In this document: positions 47,723 to 62,694 of the stretch, piece by piece
Layout of the letters: each line of letters begins with the position of its first letter
Position numbering within the stretch: position 1 is the first letter of the stretch
Source of the DNA: Carallia brachiata
Lineage: Eukaryota; Streptophyta; Magnoliopsida; Malpighiales; Rhizophoraceae
Direction of reading: 5' to 3'
Length of the DNA stretch: 64,000 nucleotides
Assembly: GCA_021464245.1 (NCBI GenBank)
Contig: JADCRB010000067.1
Coordinates: 1,333,908-1,397,907, forward strand
Made by a program: the position numbers and the translations under genes
Notes under the pieces: model-generated
What the model saw: the letters and a program-made list of their open reading frames with translations, nothing else
Told to the model about the DNA's origin: nothing
Database searches by the model: none

Positions 47723-47784
47723 GATGCGGAAGAGATTTGAATTGAAGTCTCCTTCTCTGGCCCTTTCTATAATAAATAGATTAA
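47542..47784. repeat. Inverted repeat (48-bp arms) just upstream of the copine start
   Basis: Left arm 47542-47589 and right arm 47737-47784 are reverse complements with one mismatch (TTATAGAAAGGG...GGAGACTTCAATTCAA), separated by 147 bp. The right arm ends 134 bp before the BONZAI start codon, so the hairpin lies in the promoter or 5' leader. Confidence 0.85.
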
Positions 47785-47918
47785 TAATAATAATAATAAC
47801 TATTATTATTATAAACCAATAATTTTCCTCGTCTTGAAATTGAAATACAAATGATTTGAGCGCTATCTGGTTCAACAAACTCTGTTTCAGCAAACTCTGT
47901 TTCTTTAGTTGCAGTGGA

Positions 47919-52781
<4,863 letters not shown>

Positions 52782-53785
52782 TCGTGTAAAGAAGTCTGCA
52801 CATGGAAAATATGTCGTCGATTTTGTTGGGCAATTTATTTTCCTTTTTGTAGCCATTGCAATGGTGCCAAATGTTACCATTGTTTCTAGGTACCAAGGCC
52901 TTGTATTTGCACCACCGCATCCACGAAATCGGTAGTCAAACAGCTGGAGTTGGTTGCACCATCCATGTCATTGGACTGGTCCAAGTTTTTCATGAGTTGT
53001 CGGTTTGAAAAGCTTTTCCAGAACCACCAACACGGCATGGCCACTTCGCTTCCTTCTTTTTCCTTTCCACGGCTGTAAAGAAGTGGGAAAAGTTTGATGG
53101 AAACATCATGCATCCAAATCAAGAAAAAAAGGACAACCATGGGACGATACGTGCAAAAAGGCAGAATTGAGCTGCTACGCCAAGACCATTATCTTGCAAA
53201 AATGAAGGAATATGTGCTGAGGAGCAAAGTCAGATTTGTATTGTAATTCACACTACACTCGATCCTAAATGTTTTTTGTCCACGAATATTTTGGAGCAGA
53301 TGTGAAATTTATTTTCAAGATTTTAATTTGGATCAACTTGTCCTTTCATCCTAGCTGAGAGGAGATACCTCTTTTTTGAGAGAGAGGAGGCGCTCTTAAA
53401 ACACTCGTTTCTTAATCAAATTTAAAAAGTTGTCCCTAAAGGTCATTTAGAAATGTTGAAAAGCCAAAATGATGCAATTAAAGCAATCGATTGTAAATTG
53501 TGATGGATAAGGAAAGAGATAAAACATGCGGGAGGGCTACGTTTAAAATGAACCAGAGACAATTAGGGCATACGTGAAAATGAAAATAAAAATACAAAGG
53601 TCAAAGTCTTGTATAAACAAATTTATAAACTCACTTAATTTTTTTTTTCAATCTTTTTGTTGATAGGCCTCAAAATTTTCTTCTGTTCGCAACAAATTAT
53701 TCAATGATGCATAATAGGGACGTGTGAAGTTTTTCTTTGATAACCCGAAATTCATTGAAATTAGAACATTGTTAGAAGACAAATG
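52782..53785. other. Copine 3' flank, no further gene
   Basis: 52782-53270 is probably the 3' untranslated region. Minus frames overlapping it have no recognisable domain. After that, AT-rich sequence leads to the LINE fragment. Confidence 0.5.
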
Positions 53786-54369
53786 GCCAATGGACCTTTT
53801 TTTTTTTAAACAGGTTATGGGTAACAATCAGTACTCGAAACATCAAAGTTGAGTGTGACATAGACCCAAATCTGAACCAAAATTCAGCACAGGCATAAGC
53901 AAGGAATTCAATGGATAACAACCTACAACCAAACAATGAGGTCATTTTTGGGGGGGACGAAACACTGTTTTTGTGATAGAATCTGCCACTGAATTTGTTG
54001 TTCTACTAATGTGTTGAAACTCCCAGTAGCTGTTGCTCATCAAGCAATGAATCAATGACTCAGAAAATCTTCTCTGAAGGCTCTAACTATCGCTCCCGTG
54101 GTCGCAAACTATTATTTCTCAGCCATGATGATGCAGTCGGAGAGTCTGATTCCAAACTAAAACCCACATGTCACAAAGATTTTCAAAATTGGTTGAAAGT
54201 TAGATGGCTTTCCTTATAACAAGCATTTAACAGCCCTTTTTGCCTACTGAACATTAGAATCGACAAACAAAGTTGACCCTGGAAATTTCCTAAAACTCCC
54301 GTCAAACCAGCTGGACCCGGCCGCGGTTACTCCTTCCGGAACTTGTGAAAACGAGTAACAGCCAATGGA
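53786..54369 (-). mobile_element. 5'-truncated LINE tail with RNase H-like remnant and target duplication
   Basis: GCCAATGGA is repeated at 53786-53794 and 54361-54369. A T run near 53797-53808 is the A tail on the minus strand. The minus-strand translation has two frame-shifted pieces of a plant-LINE RNase H domain: LESDSPTASSWLRNN (about 54110-54155) and SNSYWEFQHISRTTNSVADS (about 53970-54030). Stops and frameshifts show it is dead. The RNase H match is by eye only. Confidence 0.55.
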
Positions 54370-54402
54370 TATAGTTTAGGGGACATTAAGTATTATAATT
54401 AG

Positions 54403-55162
54403 AAGTGTTTATAATTGAATTAATTAAATTGAATTATCATAATTATTTTTAATTGAAATTTTCGATTACGTAAAATTGAAAACTATTCTTAAACTAAAAA
54501 TCGATTAATTGAAATTCAATTAATTGAAAATTTCAGTTTAGTTTAATTTATTGAATTTAATAATAACAAAATTTTAAATTATAATTTAATTATAAAAAAT
54601 ATTTTTGATATATATTTTTTAAAAATTTATAATTATCATTATACATAAAAAATAAATAAATAATATTCAAAAAATAATATTTTATTAATATTTATTTATT
54701 AATAATTATTACAATAATTATATATATATAGCTAGGTGAGGTAGCTGAGACATTAACTTTTATGACCTTTATGATGGAGTTGGTCAAAACTAATAAAAAT
54801 ATCATTCAGAAAAAAAGTATAATGGAGTTTTTGAAATATTTCAAAAAGGGCTGCCCGATATCCTTTTCTTTTCCAAACATTTTTTCTGACTGAATTTTCC
54901 AAATATTTTTCGAATATGCTTTTTTGATATAGAAGTACGCTCAGCGCCGGAAGGTCAAGGAACTTGGTAACTTGGCGAGAGGAGAGCCGGCGTATTTTGA
55001 TTCGGCTCGATTAATTATAATTTTTTAATATTAAAAATTAAAATTTAATTAATTATAAAATTGATTTAATTGATTAAAAATTTAGTTCATTCAAATCAAT
55101 TTTTTTGATTAATTGATATTTTCCATTTTCCATTCAAATTATTTTCTTAAAAGCCCCTCTCC
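54403..55162. mobile_element. hAT-like MITE family A, copy 2, interrupted
   Basis: 54403-54735 (AAGTGTTTATAATTGAATTA...) matches the reverse complement of 41106-41657, and 55000-55160 continues the match. An unrelated stretch of about 260 bp (54736-54995) splits it. The flanks TATAATTAG and TATAATAG are an imperfect target-duplication candidate. Confidence 0.55.
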
Positions 55163-55589
55163 TATAATAGCAGACTTTCTTTTTCATTATGAAAAAAAAA
55201 AAAACAACAATCGGAGTTCCAATCTTATAACTGAGGAAAAAAAATAGACTTAAAACAATATTTTATCTCTAGATTTATGCATTTTACGTGTAACCTATTA
55301 CATTATTTTTTTTTTTTAAATTCAACATTTCAACTACAATGATATATAACACAAAATTTTTTTTATAATTCTTCATGAATTAAGCTTTTTGTTAATATGG
55401 TAAAATTTTTTTGTATTTTTATTTTTATTTTTTATAATTAAATTCACTTAATATAATTCTAAAATTTAAGATTTTTTATAAAATTTGGTAATTTTTTTTT
55501 TAATAATTATCATTATTCTTTGTCCACGGTTTATGCCCGTGGCCGCGTTATCTCCACCACGAGGCACCCACTCAAATGTTACATATGAT

Positions 55590-56165
55590 TTTTTTGATAA
55601 GTCATCATGCGCCGTCAGAAAATGATGCTGACATGGAATTTTTCTAAACGCAGACCGGTTCCTTTTCTTTTTAAAAAAATCACAATTATTATTATTTTAT
55701 TTATTTGTTTTTGAAAAAAAACATAATTTTGTTTTAAAAAAAAAATGAAATACCATCTCTCTCCTTCTTGAAAGGCCTCCGGCATCGAGATTCCGGCCGG
55801 CCGCCTCCGTTGCGCAATCTCAGAAAGCAATAAAGGCCATGGAGGCTGAGATTCTGGAGCTCAAGAAAACAATGTCAGACAGGGAAAGCGAGGAGCTGTC
55901 TTCCTCGCAGAGGTTTTTCGAGATTGCGCAATGGAGACCGGCCGGAATCTCCCCGCCGGAGGAAAGAGGTAGAGAGAGAGGTTTTTTTTTATTGGGAAAA
56001 CCAAAATTATGTGTTTTCAAAAACAAAGAAACAAAATAAAAATTATTGTAATTTTTCCTAAAAAATTAACAAAATTTGGTCTGTTTTTTTTTTTAAAGAA
56101 AATACCGTCCCAGCATCATTTGTTGATGTAACAGCATGAGCTGTCAAAAAAGTCATACATGACAG
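55590..56165. repeat. Large inverted duplication (about 250-bp arms, short loop) with GC-rich inner arms
   Basis: Left arm about 55590-55834 and right arm about 55905-56165 are inverted copies. The inner parts pair best: GAGATTGCGCAA, CCGGCCGGAATCTC and GCCGGAGG occur in both arms in opposite orientation, then AAAACAAAATTATG / CCAAAATTATGTG, with TCAGCATCATTT outermost. The loop of about 70 bp has a short open frame (MEAEILELKKTMSDRESEEL). A transcript would fold into a long imperfect hairpin. Confidence 0.75.
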
Positions 56166-56169
56166 CTGA

Positions 56170-59100
56170 TTGGATGCTACGATCGTGAGTTAAAATCTTG
56201 GACGGTAAAAAATTGAATATTGAATTAAAAAAAAAAAAAAAAACGAGGACTATTACTTGAATATAAAATTTGATCTATATACAATAAATAAAATATATAA
56301 TATTTTTTTTATATTTATAAAAAATACTATATATTAAAAAAATATACGATTTATTTAAATAACTATATATTTTTTAAATTAAAAAATTTTAATTCATAAT
56401 ACTTATTTACAGTATATAATTTTTTTGACATGTTAAAAATTTTTTATAATTTTTTTAACATATCGTATATTTCGTCTGTTTACACTGTCATATATTTCTT
56501 TTAGACATGTCTTATATTTTTTTTTATAAATATAAAAAATATCATACATTTTTTTAAAAATATCATATATTATAGCCACTAAATTTTACGGTCTTTGAAA
56601 TTTTCTGAAAACAAAATAAGTAAAAATCTAAAAACGCATAAATATGGGTGAAATTATGGTCTCCATCATACGATCGGACGCACAGTGCCAACAAAGCTCC
56701 GTTGCTTCGTCTGGCAACATTCCACGCGAGGTCAGATTCGAACCGAATTTTCCGCTTGAGGACAATCACGAAAATAACCTCCTGCCTCTTACAAGCCCTT
56801 CCGAATGTATTCTTCAACAGATGTGGACGGTCCACCGCCGTAGTTAAACATTCCATTATATAAAATGGAGAAAAATAAAAAATTAATATATAAAAATATA
56901 ATTAATTTTATTTAAAATAATAAATTTAATATTAATTTTAAAAAATAATAAATTTAGTACTAATTTTACTTAAAATAATAAATATAATACGCTGTAAAAT
57001 TTTTTAAATAAAATTTATTGTTTTAATGATGTAAAACTAATTTATATGATTATTATGTTATCAAAATATACGTATTTCTATAAATCTGTCATCAAAACTA
57101 ACATATTCCATTTATCTAAAATTATTGTATGTTATATTTGTTATTTTAATCAAAATTGATACTAAATTTATTATTTTTTAAAATTAATAATAAATTTATT
57201 ATTTTAAATAAAATTAATAATATTTTAATATATTGACTCAAAAATAAAAATAACTATATTTCTCCATCTATTGTCATCCAATCCAGCTCGTTGGCAATGG
57301 GCTTGGAAATCTAGGAACGATGGGCCCGGAGGCTCAAGTGCCTCCATATCACGTTGTTTATTAATAGTGTTTCAACTCAATTGATATTAAAATTTTTTAT
57401 AATACAAAATTTTGAAATTGAATCTTGTTTGGAATTAATTTAAAAAAAAAAGTTTTTAGGTTTCATTTTTCTGAACTTCAACTTTCAAGTTTCAATCCCT
57501 AGTTTGCAACCTCTTTTTAGTAACCCATTTGAACGATGATAGTATTTGACCAGCCTTCGAAATATCCGGAAGGAGTGAAGAATCTGATGCTCATAGGTAG
57601 GGAACCCTACTCTTGCAAATAGCAAAAGAATAGATTAAAGTCAACTGCCTCAATTCTTAGGTTTTTTTTGTTTTTTTTGGCTGTTTTTTTTATGGAAGTA
57701 TGGTCTTTCATGCTAGTCATGTTCAAATTTGTTTGGCCTCTTTTGGGGTTCGGTTGGGTTACACGTTAAGTGAAGTCAATGTTATGCTGCAACCTTGACG
57801 TCGACCAATTTGAAGACACGAAAAAAAAAGTTGATGACCATGTTAAATTTCCAATCGAATTCCTTTCATATAACTAGTTTGATTGAATTGAATTAAATAT
57901 TAAGGTAGTAATTTAAATGGTGATTTGGACGGGTTTTGATATAATTAATCTAAATTTTATTTCTTGTGCTATCACTTATATAACCAAAAAGCTAAGTTAT
58001 ATTGACTCCAAACATGTGTTCATAAGATTTGGTTGAAGTATAAATATTAAGTTCTTTATTTAATAATTATAAGAGAGAATATGATAAAATCTTGCTCGCA
58101 TTTACAAACGTTCAGATGATGAATTTTTCTTATAAAAGAAATTTAATAAAAATATTAATGGATAACTATTAATTAAAAAAATATTGAATTGAATTATATT
58201 TTTGTTTGTCATGTAATCATTCCCAGAAGTCTGCGGTGGGATTATGCCTTCCTCTCAGATTTTCATAAATGTGCTGAAGCTAAAAGCTTGTCTAGAACTG
58301 TTCGCCAAGTACCTGCAGTAAATTCTTTCGTTTTCATACTTTTGAGGCAAAGCATTCTCCATCATTGATTTTACATTAGCTGAATTATTTTATAGACAAT
58401 ACATAAAGTTGTTCTTGCTTCACGATTTCTTTTAACGGAGAACGTGCACCCCCTTAGTGTTCTTCTCTATTATCGATTGATTGCATTTTTTTCTCGATAA
58501 AATTTACTTCTCTAATAAAAAAAAATGCTAAAGCTAGAAACTTTGTCTCTTTGGAGGGCAAAGGATCAAGACGAGAGATCATCAGATTGAATATTTCACC
58601 ATGGAAGATTTTCCGACTTGGATCTGGCGTGGACGTAACCAATGCATATGCAATGACCCAAAAAAAGGACAAAATTGTCGTCATAATACGCATTTTTGCC
58701 ACTAGTGGGGGCTAATTGTTCTTAATTATTATACGTGCTTCATTTATCCTACTTAATTATGAATCATATACCCATTTTTAGCCGATGTTTTACTTTTATT
58801 GACTCTTTTATGCTACTGCCATTGGCCAACTCTAATTAAATTTTAGATTAAAGCTTCATTATTGTAGTTGTACACTTATCTCAAACATCGATTGATTTGC
58901 AAATTTCTGACCACGACATCGTTGAGTAGGACAAATTTTTTTCACAACAAAAAAATAGGGGTTTTAAATTACACTCCAATGGGTATTCACACAAAAAAAT
59001 ACACTCCAAAAGCTATAATTTTCTCGGATATTATACGCATTTCAAACCAACTTTTGAACATTAAAGTTTTTACACCACAAGAATGTCTATTTACAAGAAA

Positions 59101-59216
59101 ATCACGGATTAATAAATGATAAATTGCTTTTCGCGTGCTATTGCAAACCATTTGTAAAATACCCAAAAAAAAAAAAAAAACAGATAATGGCAATGCAAGA
59201 AGGAGGAGGTATGGTG
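56170..59216. other. AT-rich intergenic DNA, no gene
   Basis: 56640-56850 is a small island of balanced composition with open frames on both strands but no recognised family. 57280-57350 and 57540-57800 are moderately complex. Elsewhere there are AT-rich words only. Confidence 0.45.
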
Positions 59217-59262
59217 AAATTACAGAAGAATTAACCATTAAAAAAAAATTACAGAAGAATTA
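59217..59262 (+). mobile_element. Micro-retroposition footprint 12 (shortest)
   Basis: The perfect 17-bp direct repeat AAATTACAGAAGAATTA (59217-59233, 59246-59262) flanks just 12 bp, ACCATT plus six As. It lies immediately upstream of the ERF gene's TATA-like box. Confidence 0.75.
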
Positions 59263-59292
59263 TACTTCTGTTCACACGAAGCGCCAGTAAGA

Positions 59293-59301
59293 TATATAAA
59301 A
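59293..59301 (+). promoter_or_regulatory. TATA-box candidate of the ERF gene
   Basis: TATATAAAA lies about 360 bp upstream of the first usable in-frame ATG and is followed by a CT-rich leader. It would put the transcript start near 59325. Three ATGs out of frame with the ERF (near 59416, 59434 and 59454) would then precede the ORF. Confidence 0.45.
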
Positions 59302-59659
59302 ACAGTTATTAGTAAGTTCAGAGAAGCCCTATCTCAAGTCGCCTCCTCATTCGTGTCCTCCACTATTCTTTACTTCCTTTCGGTCTCTCCTTGATCTTGA
59401 CTTCGACACCTGAGCATGCTTTGTTTTCTAGCAATGAGCCCATTTAGTTAACAAATGAGACTACTTTATAAAACAGAATAATCAAGAAGCTTTAACTACA
59501 AATTTAACAAAGGAAAAAAAAAAAAAAAAATCTTCAAATACAATAATTTTCAAAGTGGATCGAAGACATGGGAAGAGGCCCCTTCCATCCGATGAACCGG
59601 AGGAGAAAGAGGAAGATCATCACATCTTCCCCGTCTACTCCGCTCGATCTCAGCAAGAC

Positions 59660-62311
59660 ATGAATGCTATGGTTTCAGCCTTGGCTCAAGTCATTGGAAG
59701 CAGCAGCCCCAACAACTCTCCAGTTTATCAAGTGCATCAAAACCCTTCAACTACATCGCAATCCAACACCGATCAACATGATCACCAACCTCAATACATA
59801 CAAGATCAAGGTATTTATCACACGATCAATCAATTGCTGATGATGATCAGACGTATAATTATTTTGTCACTTTAGCTTTGATTCAAAAGGATCAAACGAT
59901 AATTACTTTTGGTGTACTGATCATTTAATTTGATGAAAATTAATTTCTATGCGTTCCATTGTTTTCAAGTGCAGTCCTAGTTTCAATTTTCTTTTCAGCA
60001 AAAATACATAATTATTACACTAAGCGCATCGGTTTAATTTTAAGATTTAGAGTCCTAGATTTAAGGTGTAAACATGATTAATCTTTGTTTTTCCCAAAGA
60101 TCCAATCCAATGTTTTTTTTGCGCCCTTTCATTTCCCACACGTGAAAAGAAAGTATGTTGATTAGCTTCATTTTTTTGTTTTGTTTTGGTCAAAAAAAAA
60201 AAATCAAAAAGTTCCGATCAGATTTGGATTTTCCCCAGATTATCTTGTCAAGATCTTGTTATCAACAGGAGTACTATGTTTTTTTGTGCGTGTGTGTATG
60301 TGTTTTTTTTTTTTTTTGTGCACATAGCCTAACTTACTATTATTGATTAAACCCCATGATTTTATTTCAAGCATAACAAGTATTGATTAAATACTTTCTT
60401 TTTTTTTTTTGGTACACCATAGAGAGTACTAAATAATAAATACTAATATGATATAAAGTTAAATTAAATATAGAGCATCATTACAGCGCCAGAGGATTAG
60501 CGTTTGAAATTTTATCCGAATGTAATCACGCTTTTATTTTTTACAACAACACTTTTACTTTTTTTTTGTTATAAAAAATGAAGACGTGGTTACAAAAAAT
60601 GAAGTGTAGTTGTACTGAGACAAATTCTCTAACGCAAATCTTCCAGCTGTGTAGGGCTGCAAACGAGCCGATACGTTCGTTAAAAGCTCGGTGGCTCGGC
60701 TCGGTAAAGGCTCGGCTCGGGCTCGTTTATTTACTAAATGAGCGATACACGAGCCTAAATCAAAGCTCGTTTAATAAACGAGCCGAGCCTGAACAATAGC
60801 AGGCTCGGCTCGGTACAGGCTCGTGAACCGTCTATAAATGTATCATTAAAGAGCTCGTTTAATATGTATCATTGTGGGCTCATTTAATATATTAATAATA
60901 CTTATTGTATCATTTAACTTTTAATATAAATACTAATAAAATAATTAATTTTTTATTTATTTTCAAATGCTCTCAACCTCCATTATTTCCTCCTGTCTCT
61001 TTTTTTTATTTGAATTTTTCTTAATTAAAATAAACTTGCATATTATTTTTTTTTGCAAAAGAATATAAATTTTTTAAATTAGAGAAAATTTAAATACAAT
61101 TAAGTAAATTGATTGATGATCATAATGTGGCTAGTTTACAATTAGGAATTCAATCAATCAAATAGCAATTGAATGAATAATTGGCTTTTATTCCACATAT
61201 CCATTTTTTACATATATATATTTCCCTTTTTTATATAAAATTATATAAAAAAGTAATTTTGATTTTTGTTATTTTTTTTATTTTTTTATTTTTATATATT
61301 TTTATATAAATTTTCTATTTTATATAAAGTAGAAATAACATATATAACAAAAAAATAAATAAATCAAATGGAAAAAGCATATATATATATATATAAAGCT
61401 TAAATTAAAAAAAAAAAGATAAATCGAGCCGAGCTCGAGCCAGCCCGAGCTTCAGTAATATTCTGACGAGCCGAGCTCGAACCTCCACCCAAAGCTCGAA
61501 CCGAGCTCGAGCCGAGCTCGAGCCTGAAGAACTCCTTAACGAGCCGAGCTCGAGCCTGGCCAAGCTCGGCTCAGCTCGGCTCATTTGCAGCCCTACAGCT
61601 GTGTAAATTTTTTTGTTATATATATATATATACCATGTTTTTGACCCAAAAAAATAATGTATTTGTATGCCATGTACTGTGTGATATACTGATCTTGCTT
61701 GCACATATGCGTATATGCCTGTGAAAGCGAACACAACAAGAAGACACTACAGAGGAGTTAGGCAAAGACCGTGGGGCAAATGGGCGGCCGAGATTCGTGA
61801 TCCAAACAAGGCAGCACGAGTGTGGCTTGGAACTTTTGAAACAGCTGAGGCTGCAGCACTTGCCTATGATGAAGCCGCTCTCAGATTCAAAGGAAGCAAA
61901 GCCAAGCTGAATTTCCCAGAAAGAGTTCAAGGAAGAAGTGAACTAGGTTTCCTGACCACTAGCCGCCAAGACATGCATGCAGGAGGATTAACTCATCATG
62001 AACAAGTCCTTAACCGACAAGTCATTCATGTCCCTCCTTATCTTCCCCAACAATCACAGCAAAATGCATATCCAAATCCTTTCCACTATCAGCAGTTTCT
62101 TTCAAGTGGAGATTATAGCTTGAATTCTTCCGCTTTTCATCATCAGGGTCAGGGATTCCCTCCTTCAGGCGTCACATCTTCGTCTTCATCATCATCATCA
62201 TCATCATCGGTATCCTCTCAGCAACAACAAGAAGAACTTGTAAGATTTTCAATGCAGTTTGGAAATTCTTATGATTCTCGTTTTGATCCTCCTCCTCCTC
62301 CTTACGGATAG
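59660..62311 (+). CDS. ERF114: AP2/ERF transcription factor, group X (ERF114/ERF115/RAP2.6L type)
   Basis: Group X ERFs bind GCC-box-like DNA and act in wound, stress and regeneration responses. Exon 1 ends at 59810 (CAAG|GTATTT) and exon 2 is 61728-62311; phases agree. The AP2 domain covers about residues 57-115 ([52 protein letters not shown]), followed by a Gln/Ser-rich tail with a Ser run (62178-62211) and the ending DPPPPPYG. The conserved N-terminus of ERF114/115 (HGKRPLPSDEPEEKEED...FPVYSARSQQD) is encoded in frame from about 59567, but no ATG precedes it; the frame opens after non-ATG codons with a GTG at 59555. I start at ATG 59660 ([13 protein letters not shown]), which resembles RAP2.6L. 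From there the product is 244 aa. The intron carries a hAT-like element. Confidence 0.88.
60652..61595. mobile_element. hAT-like element (944 bp) in the ERF intron, perfect 8-bp target duplication
   Basis: Flanked by CAGCTGTG at 60644-60651 and 61596-61603. The terminal inverted repeats TAGGGCTGCAAACGAGCCGA and (reverse complement of right end) TAGGGCTGCAAATGAGCCGA match at 19 of 20 bases. Both ends carry arrays of GAGCTCGAGCC / CTCGGCTCGG words, and the middle is AT-rich and non-coding. This family is widespread in plants as a non-autonomous hAT; activity is not inferable here. Confidence 0.92.
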
Positions 62312-62616
62312 GAGGGGACTTTGAATCTTCATGCTCATTCAAGGGTACTATTCAAGACTGCATGCATAGTCTATCAGAGCTTGCTCTAAGAGGTTATATA
62401 TATAACTTCTGCACCATATATTTCGTTTTTTTTTTTCTTTTGTAAAAAATGGGATAATATGGGTGGTGTCTAATAATTTTGTTAAAGAATATTGTAACTC
62501 TGTGTCTAAGAAGAATGCAAAGAGATCGAATGGTTATAATATACCAATATACCGTGTAATTATAATATACCTTACATAAGTTTAACTGCATCATTTAATT
62601 TTGGCATAAGTAAACC

Positions 62617-62694
62617 TGTGCATAATGCCGGAAGTCCGAATCCAACCACAAATGGTGTGCATAATGCCGGAAGTCCGAATCCAACCACAAATGG
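62617..62694 (+). repeat. Perfect 39-bp tandem duplication downstream of the ERF gene
   Basis: Units 62617-62655 and 62656-62694 are identical (TGTGCATAATGCCGGAAGTC...AAATGG). A perfect copy implies a very recent event. It lies 306 bp after the stop codon, possibly in the 3' flank of the transcript. Confidence 0.93.

Noticed and set aside
56563..56863. Overlapping ORFs on both strands in a balanced-composition island
   Set aside because: None shows a known motif or exon structure. Too weak to call a gene.
59150..59185. A run after ATACCC at 59162
   Set aside because: No flanking direct repeat found. Same for the A or T runs at 15542, 21334, 31569, 55193, 56228, 60188 and 63604.
60386..60444. 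Possible micro-retroposition (T run, then GGTACACC, between AWTAAATACT repeats)
   Set aside because: The repeat is 10 bp with one mismatch in very AT-rich DNA. Kept out of the count, though the ...GGTGTACC-A tail fits the motif.
60573..60604. Repeat AAAAAATGAAG around ACGTGGTTAC
   Set aside because: Could equally be a simple 21-bp tandem duplication, since there is no separate A tail beyond the repeat itself.
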